Below, piece by piece: positions 49,819 to 57,257 of a stretch of 59,865 nucleotides of DNA. The translations under genes were made by a program, and so were the position numbers. The stretch's first letter is position 1; each line of letters begins with the position of its first letter. The notes below the pieces were generated by a model, which worked only from the letters and a program-made list of their open reading frames with translations, was not told the origin of the DNA and made no database searches. Source of the DNA: Verrucomicrobiota bacterium (GTDB lineage: Bacteria; Verrucomicrobiota; Kiritimatiellia; RFP12; UBA1067); assembly GCA_023269675.1 (NCBI GenBank), contig JAHFSX010000039.1:1-59865 (forward strand), in the 5' to 3' direction.

Positions 49819-50843
49819 GGCAGCCGCGAGCCTCCTTGTGCGGGAAAGGTGATGCGTTGTGAGCAACTCTGGTATTCGATCCCGCCCGCCGCCTTCGGCG
49901 GCTGCTTCACCGACTCTTCGGTCTGGATTCCGACGGCGATGTCGATGCGGTCGGGCAGCACCCGCGCTTCGAGATACCGGTATTCCCTGGAATCGGAGAG
50001 TTTGTCCACCACAACAGCCGGTTCGGCTGCTTTCGATTCAGACAAGGCCAGTTTGCTGGGCAGTGCGGCGTGGAGTTCGATGCTGGCGTTTTCGGCGAGC
50101 AGCGAGCAGGCCCAATGGCAACGGGCGGGTTGGGTCGGCTCGACGGGTTCTAAAATGTTGGCTTTGACCTTGGCGCGACGGTCGATCTTGTCGTGCAAAT
50201 CCCCTGTGAGAGGGTTACTGCATGCGGCGAGCCATTCGCCGATGCCGGTGGGTTTGTTTTCTGGCAAACCGTCATAGGTACACGGAAGGGTGACGAGGTG
50301 ACGGTAGAGGGCGCGGTTATAAAGGGTGTAGAAAACGGCCTCGACAGAGAGCGAGGGCTCGCCCGTCATCTCTGCGCCGGGCGTCGCTGAGCCCGCATAA
50401 CGTGCGAATCCCAGCAGGACGGTCACCTCGTTCGGTGCCGGGTTGGAGGGGGGCGATTCCATCACGAAGCACGGGTTCGCTGCCGCGTTCAGGTCGGGGC
50501 CGTCGTCGGTCACCGCGTGACGCAGGTCATCGGACATCAGATCGAGGACATTCTGCGCAACGGTTTGTTCTTTCTTCTGATTGCGCGACTCGCCCCACAG
50601 CGAGGTGGCGGCATTCAGGATCATCACGAGGGAGCCGAGGATGATGACGAAGAGGGCGAGCGCCGCCACCAGTTCCAGCAGGGTCATGCCGGACCGAAGG
50701 CTGCGCCTTCGGAGGGCGGAGGGCGGAGTTGGGAGCGAGGAGCTGGGGAGCTCTGAAGTTCTAAAGTTCGGGAGTTCTGAAGTTGAACGTTGAGCGTTGA
50801 ACGTTGAGCGTTGAACGTTTATGGGGGGGCTGGACAAGGTCAT
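49815..50843 (-). CDS. gspJ: GspJ-like minor pseudopilin with heptad-encoded leader
   Basis: 342 residues from ATG 50843, which overlaps the I-like stop (ATGA). The prepilin site is SG52|MTLLELVAALALFVIILGSLVM; Glu at +5 is present. The 52-residue leader is far longer than normal. Residues about 8-45 (INVQRSTFNAQRSTSELPN and on) are direct translation of a 16-unit drifting heptad array. After the hydrophobic helix comes a globular domain ending FPAQGGSRLP. It would join the pseudopilus tip with I and K. A start nearer the cleavage site was not found in frame. Confidence 0.86.
   Translation of the reverse strand: MTLSSPPINVQRSTFNAQRSTSELPNFRTSELPSSSLPTPPSALRRRSLRSGMTLLELVAALALFVIILGSLVMILNAATSLWGESRNQKKEQTVAQNVLDLMSDDLRHAVTDDGPDLNAAANPCFVMESPPSNPAPNEVTVLLGFARYAGSATPGAEMTGEPSLSVEAVFYTLYNRALYRHLVTLPCTYDGLPENKPTGIGEWLAACSNPLTGDLHDKIDRRAKVKANILEPVEPTQPARCHWACSLLAENASIELHAALPSKLALSESKAAEPAVVVDKLSDSREYRYLEARVLPDRIDIAVGIQTEESVKQPPKAAGGIEYQSCSQRITFPAQGGSRLP
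50694..50821. repeat. 16-unit drifting heptad array plus fold-back hairpin
   Basis: Array 50710-50821 keeps exact 7-bp phase through 16 units while the unit changes gradually: CGGAGGG twice, CGGAGTT, GGGAGCG, AGGAGCT, up to AAGTTGA, then ACGTTGA / GCGTTGA alternating. Its gene-proximal end joins an 8-bp inverted repeat, 50694-50701 / 50705-50712. Confidence 0.9.
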
Positions 50844-51469
50844 GGCAGGCCTCCCGTGTTGGTCAGCGTGGTGTAGTACATGCGCGGTTCGCTCGAGAGG
50901 GTGTCGCCGTCGGGATAGATGACCAGGCGGACGATCAGCGAGTCCGTGTAGCCGGCGACAGGCGAGAAGGATGCGGTGTTCGGGATGATGTCCAGCAGGT
51001 AGGAGGGGTTCCAATCGGTCAAAGAAAGATTGTCCGGGTCATAGCCTTTTTGCAGCGCGTTGCCGGAGTTGCCGAGATCAACGGGCGTGCCTTGGGTGAG
51101 CTGGATAAAGGCGGCCAGGTCGGCGGGGTTGCAGTGGAGCAGGAGTTTGTCGCTGGCGCTCATGTTCGCGACGGGCGGGAAGGGGATCTTTTCGAGGCCG
51201 GGCACGACGTCGCCCGCGACAAATTCGCCCCAAAAAATGATCCACTCCTTGGGGGTCTTGCTGCTGGCGATGAACCGCGCGTTGTATTCGCGCAAGGTTT
51301 CGAAAACCGCGTCGGCCATGCTTTCGCAGCGAAGGTCATTCGAGGATTCCTTTGACGACTGGATTCCGATCCTTCCCAAGCCGAAGAGCGCGGAGAGCCC
51401 CAGGCCGATCACGAGCAGCGCGAGGGCGGTCTCGATGAGGGTAAAGCCTGAACGTGTGCGCTTCGTCAT
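50840..51469 (-). CDS. gspI: GspI-like minor pseudopilin
   Basis: 209 residues. ATG 51469 overlaps the H-like stop. A short normal leader MTKRTRSG is followed by FTLIETALALLVIGLGLSALFGL, the classic prepilin motif with Glu at +5. The globular region includes LREYNARFIASSKTPKEWIIFWGEFV. No heptad array is in its leader, unlike its neighbours. It forms the tip complex with J and K in type II secretion pseudopili. Confidence 0.9.
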   Translation of the reverse strand: MTKRTRSGFTLIETALALLVIGLGLSALFGLGRIGIQSSKESSNDLRCESMADAVFETLREYNARFIASSKTPKEWIIFWGEFVAGDVVPGLEKIPFPPVANMSASDKLLLHCNPADLAAFIQLTQGTPVDLGNSGNALQKGYDPDNLSLTDWNPSYLLDIIPNTASFSPVAGYTDSLIVRLVIYPDGDTLSSEPRMYYTTLTNTGGLP

Positions 51470-52110
51470 GGCTGCAGTTCTCCTTTGGAAAGCGTCACAA
51501 GGCCGGTGGCGAGATCCACGCGCAAAATGCGGAGCAGCGGCGCCCGGTTGAACAGCTCCCGCGAGGTGAGAGTCAGATAGTGGCCATGCTGGTCGTCCCA
51601 GCTCCAGGCCGAGCCGTCGGGCCGGAAGAAGAGGGACCCAGACTCTGTAATAGCGGTGCGCTGTTCGCTCTGGTTCCCGAGCCGTATGTGGCCGGAGAGG
51701 CGCTGATAGGGGGCGGCCGGGATAATGCCCATGCTTAGATATTCGCTGTCCGAGATCTCGGTGGTGTTCTGATGCTGGGCCAGAACGGACGCGACGACCG
51801 CGTTGTCGTTCGTGCAAAGATAGATTTGGAAACCGGTGATGGCCTGAGCGTCGTTGGTGCTGAGGGTGCCGTACTCGAAACCGACGAAAGCCCGCTGGGT
51901 GCGCGCGAGCGCGCGGGCCTGTTGCAGGCCCGACTCGACGATGCGGGCGGCGCCGGTGACCGCCTGGGCGGTGCCCCAGGAGCCGTAGGAGCCGAGCAGA
52001 ATCACCAGCACGATGCCGATGAGCGTGAGCACGCCGAGAAGCTCGAAAAGGGTGAAGCCGTGGCGGGGCGAGGCCGCAGGGTGAAGGCCGAAGGCTGCGG
52101 GCCGCTTCAT
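51466..52110 (-). CDS. gspH: GspH-like pseudopilin
   Basis: 214 residues. ATG 52110 overlaps the stop of the upstream G-like gene. Leader MKRPAAFGLHPAASPRHG then FTLFELLGVLTLIGIVLVILLG, followed by AQAVTGAARIVESGLQQARALARTQRAFVGF, typical of GspH/FimT. The leader DNA also shows weak 7-bp steps (GCAGCCT, TCGGCCT, TCACCCT, GCGGCCT). The C-terminal part is beta-rich. It would join the major pseudopilin to the tip. Confidence 0.88.
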   Translation of the reverse strand: MKRPAAFGLHPAASPRHGFTLFELLGVLTLIGIVLVILLGSYGSWGTAQAVTGAARIVESGLQQARALARTQRAFVGFEYGTLSTNDAQAITGFQIYLCTNDNAVVASVLAQHQNTTEISDSEYLSMGIIPAAPYQRLSGHIRLGNQSEQRTAITESGSLFFRPDGSAWSWDDQHGHYLTLTSRELFNRAPLLRILRVDLATGLVTLSKGELQP

Positions 52111-52937
52111 TGCACACCCGCGCTGTAAAGGTAGTTGGTGCTGTTCGCGCCGTCCGGCCCGAACGAGAAGGCGAAAGCGATCGTGTTATTGACTGTGAAC
52201 GAGTGGGTTGATGTTCCGGCGGTGACCGTATGGGTGAAGGTCGACTTGGGGTTGAGCCCCATGAAGAGTATGTAGCCGTGGCCCCACGGGTCGGGGAAGT
52301 TCACGGTCAGGGGATCGCCTTCATTTTCCAGATCGAGGAAGTGGATGCCCTTCGGGTTGAGCGGATTGGGCTTGAAGGTCGTCCCCTGCTTTTCGCCGAC
52401 ACGGCGGAAAGCGCGATAGACACCGTTCCCGTTGTTTTCTTTCAAATAGATGGGGTCCGCTCCGCTTGTGCTCACGGTAAAGCTGTCGTTCAGGTAGCGC
52501 GAGATGATGACGGGTGTCCAGGTTTGGGAACCGAAGTCGCTGCCGAGTTTAACGGTGTCGGCGTCCTTCTCCACGACTTGCCCCGGCCAGAAACCGTACA
52601 CGCTCTTGTAATGGATGGCCGCCTGCGCCAGCACGGTCGCCTCGAGTTTCGCGCGGTTAACCAGCGCGTGCGCGCGGACGGTCTTGATCGTCGGCAGGAT
52701 GATGGCCAGCAGCAGGGAGAGCACGCCGATCACAAGAGTCAGTTCAATGATCGAGAAACCTGTCTGCGATAAGGAGCGTTGGACGTGCTGCGGCCATGAG
52801 CGTTTGGCGTGCGCACGCGAGGGCCCGCCTGGCGCTGTTCGCATGAATCGCCTGATGGCGTCGCTGCAAACGACAGCCGCGGGCCATGCCGTGTGCGCAT
52901 CGCGGAAAGGTGCCGAGCTGTGAAGGGGTGAAGACAT
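52107..52937 (-). CDS. GspG-like pseudopilin (third)
   Basis: 276 residues from ATG 52937; a later in-frame ATG near 52843 is possible, since the leader is long (about 60 residues) and no good ribosome-binding site is seen. The prepilin motif is QTG|FSIIELTLVIGVLSLLLAIILP, followed by AKLEATVLAQAAIHYKSVYGFWPGQ and a C-terminal DPWGHGYILFMGLN, the calcium-site-like region of G-type pseudopilins. Leader DNA reads partly in sevens (AACGCTC, TCCAACG). The operon continues with overlapping H, I, J, K genes. Confidence 0.85.
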   Translation of the reverse strand: MSSPLHSSAPFRDAHTAWPAAVVCSDAIRRFMRTAPGGPSRAHAKRSWPQHVQRSLSQTGFSIIELTLVIGVLSLLLAIILPTIKTVRAHALVNRAKLEATVLAQAAIHYKSVYGFWPGQVVEKDADTVKLGSDFGSQTWTPVIISRYLNDSFTVSTSGADPIYLKENNGNGVYRAFRRVGEKQGTTFKPNPLNPKGIHFLDLENEGDPLTVNFPDPWGHGYILFMGLNPKSTFTHTVTAGTSTHSFTVNNTIAFAFSFGPDGANSTNYLYSAGVQ

Positions 52938-52948
52938 GTTAAAAGGAC

Positions 52949-53674
52949 TTATTTGGCTCTGAAGGGTTCCCAGCTTCCGAACATGACCTCGGTCGGCCCT
53001 TCAGCTTGTCCGGAAGTGGTGGTCTGGCGCGTGGCGGGGATGACGGTCCAGACCGCGACGCTGGCGATGATGTTGGTGGCTTCTGTCGTGCCGGGTGCGT
53101 CTGTGGTGTCGGGGGCGATCAGGATCTGCCTGTCTCCGTTGGTGTCGAAGATCACCTTGTAGTTGCGGCTGGTGTCGTCCGTGCCGCTTTTGTTCGACTT
53201 GAACGGGTTGACCGGCGCGCGGGTCGCGGCCGAATAACGCGAAAACTCGATGAACGGGATGGCTTCGGGGTTGAAGGCGATGGCATTGTTATCGGCCTTG
53301 TTTAAGATATGGCCTTGCAAGAGCTGGGCGACCGTCTGATCGATAATAAAACCGGTATCCCCCTCTGATGTGGTGAGCTGGACCGAGGCCACGGCGTTGC
53401 TGGGCCAGGCGTGATAATACGCGTAATACTGTTTGAAGGCCGACTCGATGCTCTTGAGTTCGGTGTAGGTGATGGTGCGGCGGCTGAACTTCTGGGCGCG
53501 CTCGATGGCGCCGTACAGCAGCCCGAGCAGGATGCTGATGATCGAAATGACGATCAGCATCTCGATGAGCGTAAACGCCAGACGGCGTTTACGCTCATCG
53601 GAGGGAGGCGTTAGGAAGGAGGAGTTGGGAGTTTGAAATAGGGGGCGCATAAGGTCACCGTATGAAATAGACAT
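52949..53674 (-). CDS. Pseudopilin (second, G-like) with altered cleavage site
   Basis: 241 residues. ATG 53674 overlaps the end of the first pseudopilin by 20 bp. After leader MSISYGDLMRPLFQTPNSSF and following residues the motif is RRLA|FTLIEMLIVISIISILLGLLY. Ala replaces the almost invariant Gly before the cleavage point. Leader residues FQTPNSSFLTPPS are the translation of a heptad array, and SDERKR is the translation of an inverted copy of the FTLIE codons. The body has LKSIESAFKQYYAYYHAWPSN as in G-type pilins. Cleavage may be inefficient. Confidence 0.85.
   Translation of the reverse strand: MSISYGDLMRPLFQTPNSSFLTPPSDERKRRLAFTLIEMLIVISIISILLGLLYGAIERAQKFSRRTITYTELKSIESAFKQYYAYYHAWPSNAVASVQLTTSEGDTGFIIDQTVAQLLQGHILNKADNNAIAFNPEAIPFIEFSRYSAATRAPVNPFKSNKSGTDDTSRNYKVIFDTNGDRQILIAPDTTDAPGTTEATNIIASVAVWTVIPATRQTTTSGQAEGPTEVMFGSWEPFRAK
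53563..53635. repeat. Heptad array with 17-bp fold-back palindrome
   Basis: Perfect inverted repeat, 53563-53579 / 53584-53600, 4-nt loop AGAC. It is immediately followed by 7-bp units GAGGGAG, GCGTTAG, GAAGGAG, GAGTTGG, GAGTTTG (53601-53635). All lies within the pseudopilin leader codons. Confidence 0.9.
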
Positions 53675-54299
53675 CGTCCCGCACGTAGGCCGGGTCGTTC
53701 AGGTCAGGAATGCCTTGGCCGTTCAGCACCGAACGCGAGTCGGGGCCGCAGGAGAAGAGCAGGTAGGATTTTCCGCCGGGGTCGCAGTCGTAAATGTAGG
53801 GCGAGCCCCACGGATCGTTGGTCCGTGAATTGTAGCCCTGCGTGAAGGTTTTGAAATAGATGTTGGACGACCCGACCGTGACATAACAGGATTCAAGGAT
53901 GCTCCGCAGGTTTCGGGCGGGGGCTGAGGCGCTCAGCACGTTATCGTTCAGAGGGTTTCCGTAGGGGTACTCGCCGAACTGCAGGTGCCACTGGTTGAAC
54001 ACCTCGTGCCATTCGCCGAGGTCGGCCTGGGCGCGGCGGATCTTGACGATCTCGTTGACGTGGCGGTTGAGGCCCACGACCATGGCCATCAGCACCGTGA
54101 CGATGCCCATGACCACGCAGAGCTCGATCATGGTCATTCCCGCGCGGGCGCGGGAATGACCATGATCGAGCGAGCATTTAGGAGTTGAGCGGGAGGATGC
54201 GGAAGGAAGGGCAGAGGACAAAGGAGACCCTAAGGGTGCCTTCGGGTAAGGGCGTCCTTGCGGGTTATGTGCCTGCGGCCATCTTGCTTTCGTCTCCAA
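53655..54299 (-). CDS. gspG: Major-type pseudopilin (first, GspG-like), TTG start
   Basis: 214 residues. No ATG or GTG precedes the pilin motif in frame after an upstream TAG, so TTG 54299 is the best start; AGGAG supplied by the heptad arm lies seven bases before it. The motif RAG|MTMIELCVVMGIVTVLMAMVVG is followed by the alpha-helix and then the G-type C-terminus DPWGSPYIYDCDPGGKSYLLFSCGPD. The long leader is encoded by an inverted-arm heptad element and ends in a 24-bp perfect palindrome. Likely the main pseudopilus subunit. Alternative: translation begins at another non-ATG codon. Confidence 0.82.
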   Translation of the reverse strand: METKARWPQAHNPQGRPYPKAPLGSPLSSALPSASSRSTPKCSLDHGHSRARAGMTMIELCVVMGIVTVLMAMVVGLNRHVNEIVKIRRAQADLGEWHEVFNQWHLQFGEYPYGNPLNDNVLSASAPARNLRSILESCYVTVGSSNIYFKTFTQGYNSRTNDPWGSPYIYDCDPGGKSYLLFSCGPDSRSVLNGQGIPDLNDPAYVRDDVYFIR

Positions 54300-54336
54300 C
54301 GCCCAACTCCTAACTCCTAAATCCTAACTCTTAAAT
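54122..54336. repeat. Inverted-arm heptad element with 24-bp fold-back palindrome
   Basis: Perfect inverted repeat 54122-54145 / 54148-54171 with loop GG, across the MTMIEL codons. Left heptad arm 54176-54231: ATTTAGG, AGTTGAG, CGGGAGG, ATGCGGA, AGGAAGG, GCAGAGG, ACAAAGG. Right arm 54295-54336 on the minus strand: ATTTAAG, AGTTAGG, ATTTAGG, AGTTAGG, AGTTGGG, CGTTGGA. Spacer of about 63 bp. Confidence 0.92.
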
Positions 54337-54342
54337 TTCCCA

Positions 54343-56070
54343 CTACTCCTCCATGCGGCCGGCGACGCGCAGCACCTCTTCGACCGAGGTGCGGCCCTCG
54401 ATCACGCGCAGCCAGCCGTCCTGGCGCAGGGTCACCATGCCGTCTTTGATGGCCTGGTCCTTGATGATGTTGGCGGGCTCGCGGGCCACGACCAGGCCCC
54501 GGATCGTGTCGTTCATCAGCATCACCTCGTTGATGGCGTTGCGCCCCCGGTAGCCGGTGAAGCCGCAGGCGGGGCAGCCGTGGCCCACGAAGAACTCGGC
54601 CTCGCCGATGAGCTCCGGATAGCATTGGGACATCTCGTTGAAGAGCGGGGCGGGCGGCTGGTACTTCTCGTGGCAGTTGCGGCAGACGCGGCGCACGAGG
54701 CGCTGGGCCACGACCCCTTCGACGCAGGAGGCGATCAGGTAGGGCTCCACGCCCATGTCGATGAGGCGCGGAATGGCGCTGGGCGCGTCGTTCGTGTGCA
54801 GCGTGCTGAGCACCAGATGGCCGGTGAGCGAGGAGCGCACCGCGATGTCGGCGGTTTCGGAGTCGCGGATTTCGCCGATGAGGATCACGTCCGGGTCGTG
54901 GCGCAGGATCGAGCGCAGGATGGTGGCGAAGGTGAGGCCGATCTTGCTGTGCACCTGCACCTGGTTGATGCCGGACATCTGGTATTCCACCGGGTCTTCG
55001 ACGGTGATGATCTTGGTGCCGGACTTGTTGAGCCGCGAGAGCAGCGCGTAGAGCGTGGTGGTCTTGCCCGAGCCCGTGGGGCCGGTCATCAGGATCACGC
55101 CGTGCGGCAGCTCGGTGAGCTTGGCGATCTTGGGCAGCTGGTAGGGCGAGAGGCCCAGCTGGTCGAGGTCGATCTTGGTGGTGCCGCGGTTCAGGATGCG
55201 CAGGCAGCAGGTCTCGCCCCAGCCGGTAGGCAGCACCGACACGCGCAGGTCATAGTCGTTGGTGCCGAAGCGCACCTTGATGCGCCCGTCGTGGGGCTTG
55301 CGGTGCTCGGCGATGTCCATGGCCGCCATGATCTTGACGGAGGAGCTGACGGCCTTGCGCAGCTTCTCGACGCCCTTGGGCAGTGGGATCTCCTGCAGGA
55401 TGCCGTCCACGCGGCAGCGCAGCCGCAGCGTGTCCTCGAACGGCTCGATGTGGATGTCCGTCGCGTCCATGCGGATGGCTTCGGCGATGATCAGGTTGAT
55501 GAAGCGCACCATGCCGGTCTCTTGCGTCTGGACGTTGATGTCCTCGTTCTCTTCGAGCTGCGGCATGGCTTCGGCTTCGAGGATGAGCTGGTCGATGGTC
55601 TCCGCGCCGAGGCCGTAGAAGTGGGTGAGCGACATGGCGACGTCGCGCTCGGGGCAGAGGATGAAGTCGATGCCCGCGTCCAGCACCATGCGCAGGCCGT
55701 CGACGGTGGTGAGGGAGGGCGTGCGGCTGGCGGCCAGCAGCAGGATGCCGTTCTGGAAGGTGAGGGGCACGATGCGGTGGCGCAGGGCGACTTTGGCGCT
55801 GACCTTCTCGATGGCCTCCTGCTCGATCTTGAAGTCGCCGATGTTGTGGAAGGGGATGCCGCTGACATCGGCGAACGCCTTGAGCAGGTCCGCCTCGTTG
55901 ACGAGCGCCTCTTGGAGCAGCAGCGAATCGACGCCTTGAAGGGTCAGGGTGGCGCGGCTCTGGAGTTCGCCCAGCTTGTCGGATGTCAGAAGGCCGCGCT
56001 CGACGAGGCGTTGGGTGACCTCGACGACCAGCTCTTCGTTGTAGTAGCGGATAGAGTGTGCGTTTTCCAT
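54343..56070 (-). CDS. pilB: Secretion/pilus assembly ATPase GspE/PilB
   Basis: 575 residues from ATG 56070 (MENAHSI); a longer frame exists but lacks homology. N-terminal MshEN/T2SSE-N domain (about 10-150), then the hexameric ATPase: Walker A GPTGSGKTTTLYALL at about 329-343, DPVEYQMSGINQVQV (Asp box), HDPDVILIGEIRDSET (Walker B), TLHTND (His box). A zinc-binding four-Cys element CRNCHEKY ... CPACGFTGYRGR follows. It powers pseudopilus assembly on the cytoplasmic face of the inner membrane. The usual partner PilC/GspF is not in the window. Confidence 0.96.
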   Translation of the reverse strand: MENAHSIRYYNEELVVEVTQRLVERGLLTSDKLGELQSRATLTLQGVDSLLLQEALVNEADLLKAFADVSGIPFHNIGDFKIEQEAIEKVSAKVALRHRIVPLTFQNGILLLAASRTPSLTTVDGLRMVLDAGIDFILCPERDVAMSLTHFYGLGAETIDQLILEAEAMPQLEENEDINVQTQETGMVRFINLIIAEAIRMDATDIHIEPFEDTLRLRCRVDGILQEIPLPKGVEKLRKAVSSSVKIMAAMDIAEHRKPHDGRIKVRFGTNDYDLRVSVLPTGWGETCCLRILNRGTTKIDLDQLGLSPYQLPKIAKLTELPHGVILMTGPTGSGKTTTLYALLSRLNKSGTKIITVEDPVEYQMSGINQVQVHSKIGLTFATILRSILRHDPDVILIGEIRDSETADIAVRSSLTGHLVLSTLHTNDAPSAIPRLIDMGVEPYLIASCVEGVVAQRLVRRVCRNCHEKYQPPAPLFNEMSQCYPELIGEAEFFVGHGCPACGFTGYRGRNAINEVMLMNDTIRGLVVAREPANIIKDQAIKDGMVTLRQDGWLRVIEGRTSVEEVLRVAGRMEE

Positions 56071-56102
56071 AGTGGTGATGATAAGCAAAGGACTCGTTAG
56101 CA

Positions 56103-56202
56103 AACTTTCAACTCTGAACGCTCAACGCTTAACTTGCAAGTCGAGAGGTCTTGTCCTTGATCGCTGAGAGCTGGGCGTTGAACGTCGAGCGTTGAGTGTT
56201 TT
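56103..56202. repeat. Inverted-arm heptad array upstream of pilB
   Basis: Left arm 56103-56144: AACTTTC, AACTCTG, AACGCTC, AACGCTT, AACTTGC, AAGTCGA. Right arm 56161-56202: TCGCTGA, GAGCTGG, GCGTTGA, ACGTCGA, GCGTTGA, GTGTTTT. The arms are inverted relatives around a 16-bp spacer. Confidence 0.92.
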
Positions 56203-56215
56203 TAGTTCCAACGGT

Positions 56216-57073
56216 TCACGGGTTCTCGGGTTGCGGCTTTTTCGGGCGCTGGGCTTGGGCGGGCTTGGCCGCTCCCGGCTTGACGCCGGGCTTCGGCTGG
56301 GCGCCCGGCTTCTGCGGCTGGGCGCCCGGCTTCAGCGGCAGGGCTCCCGGCTTGCCGGCGGCGCCGGGCTTGACCGCGACCGCCTTTTTGGGCGGCGGGT
56401 TCAGGTCGACCTCGGCGGCGAGCTCGACGGAGTCGCCGATCGGCAGTTTGCGGACGGTGCCGTCGGGGAAGCGGATCTCGGCTTCCCGCACGCTGGCGTT
56501 CAGGATGTCCACGCCGTGGACCTGTTTGCCGGCGTCGTAGAAGAAGGGCTCTTTCTTCGTCGAATCGTAGAACATGGCCGCCTGCGTGCCGTCGGGACGC
56601 TTGAAGAAGCCCAGGAAGGCGAGTTTGGGCACGATCATCGGCTTGCCGTCCGGCCCGGTCAGGCCGCCGGGCACGGCGCTTTTCTTGCGCAGGTGGGCGA
56701 AGGGGTCCTCCTTCGTGTTGCCGGCGCCGCTGCCCGCGACGCCCGCGGCGGCGTTCTGCGCGGCCTTGAGCGCCTTGAGGAAGGCGGCCCGCTCGGTCTC
56801 GTTGGTGAAGATCGCCTCGATGGTGGGACGGAAGGGGTCGACCGGAACGGTCAGCGATTCCGCCGCGAGCTGGTTGGAGACAAAGTCGAGTGTGCCGATT
56901 GCCCAGACGGGCGCGAGGTCGGGCAGCGCGCCGCTGCCGCCGTCGTTGAGCAGGGCTGGCGGGTGCAGCACTCTCCAGCCGCAGTAGAGGGCGACCAGGA
57001 AGAAGCCGAGCGACGCCGCGAGGCAGAACGCCTTGGCGTTGAGGTGCATGACCCATTTCCACAATCTGTCCAT
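56216..57073 (-). CDS. PilP/GspC-like inner-membrane protein with Lys-Pro-Gly tail
   Basis: 285 residues. TM at about 14-34 (AFCLAASLGFFLVALYCGW), a periplasmic region, and a beta-rich domain (LAFLGFFKRPDGTQAAMFYDSTKKEPFFYDAGKQVHG, IRFPDGTVRKLPIGDSVEL) resembling the homology-region domain of GspC/PilP. A C-terminal tail of repeated KPGAQP-type units follows. In such systems this protein links the inner-membrane platform to the secretin. Family assignment rests on position between PilO and the ATPase and on topology, not on a clear signature. Confidence 0.72.
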   Translation of the reverse strand: MDRLWKWVMHLNAKAFCLAASLGFFLVALYCGWRVLHPPALLNDGGSGALPDLAPVWAIGTLDFVSNQLAAESLTVPVDPFRPTIEAIFTNETERAAFLKALKAAQNAAAGVAGSGAGNTKEDPFAHLRKKSAVPGGLTGPDGKPMIVPKLAFLGFFKRPDGTQAAMFYDSTKKEPFFYDAGKQVHGVDILNASVREAEIRFPDGTVRKLPIGDSVELAAEVDLNPPPKKAVAVKPGAAGKPGALPLKPGAQPQKPGAQPKPGVKPGAAKPAQAQRPKKPQPENP

Positions 57074-57143
57074 ATCAAAAGCCTTTGATTATTTTGAGTT
57101 CCATGATGTCGATTGCGCTCCGACTGGAACCCAATGGAATCCG

Positions 57144-57224
57144 TTAACCACCCGGACCCCAGGTACGCCAAGATCACCCATGGGCTTCTGGGTGTTCTTT
57201 GTGACCTTCGTGTCTGGGTGGTAA
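57144..57224. repeat. Inverted-arm repeat with CACGAAG-type heptads
   Basis: Left arm TTAACCACCCGGACCCC... from 57144; right arm ends TGTCTGGGTGGTAA at 57224. The arms align over about 32 bases with roughly 23 matches. The right arm on the minus strand steps in sevens: CACGAAG, GTCACAA, AGAACAC, CCAGAAG. Fills most of the gap between PilO and the PilP-like gene. Confidence 0.72.
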
Positions 57225-57257
57225 AAAAACATATCCCGTTTACGCCGGTTTCGGGTC

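Noticed and set aside
56250..56370. KPGAQP-type codon repeat as another DNA array
   Set aside because: Irregular unit length in multiples of three with proline-tail character; explained as a protein linker, not as a period-7 array.
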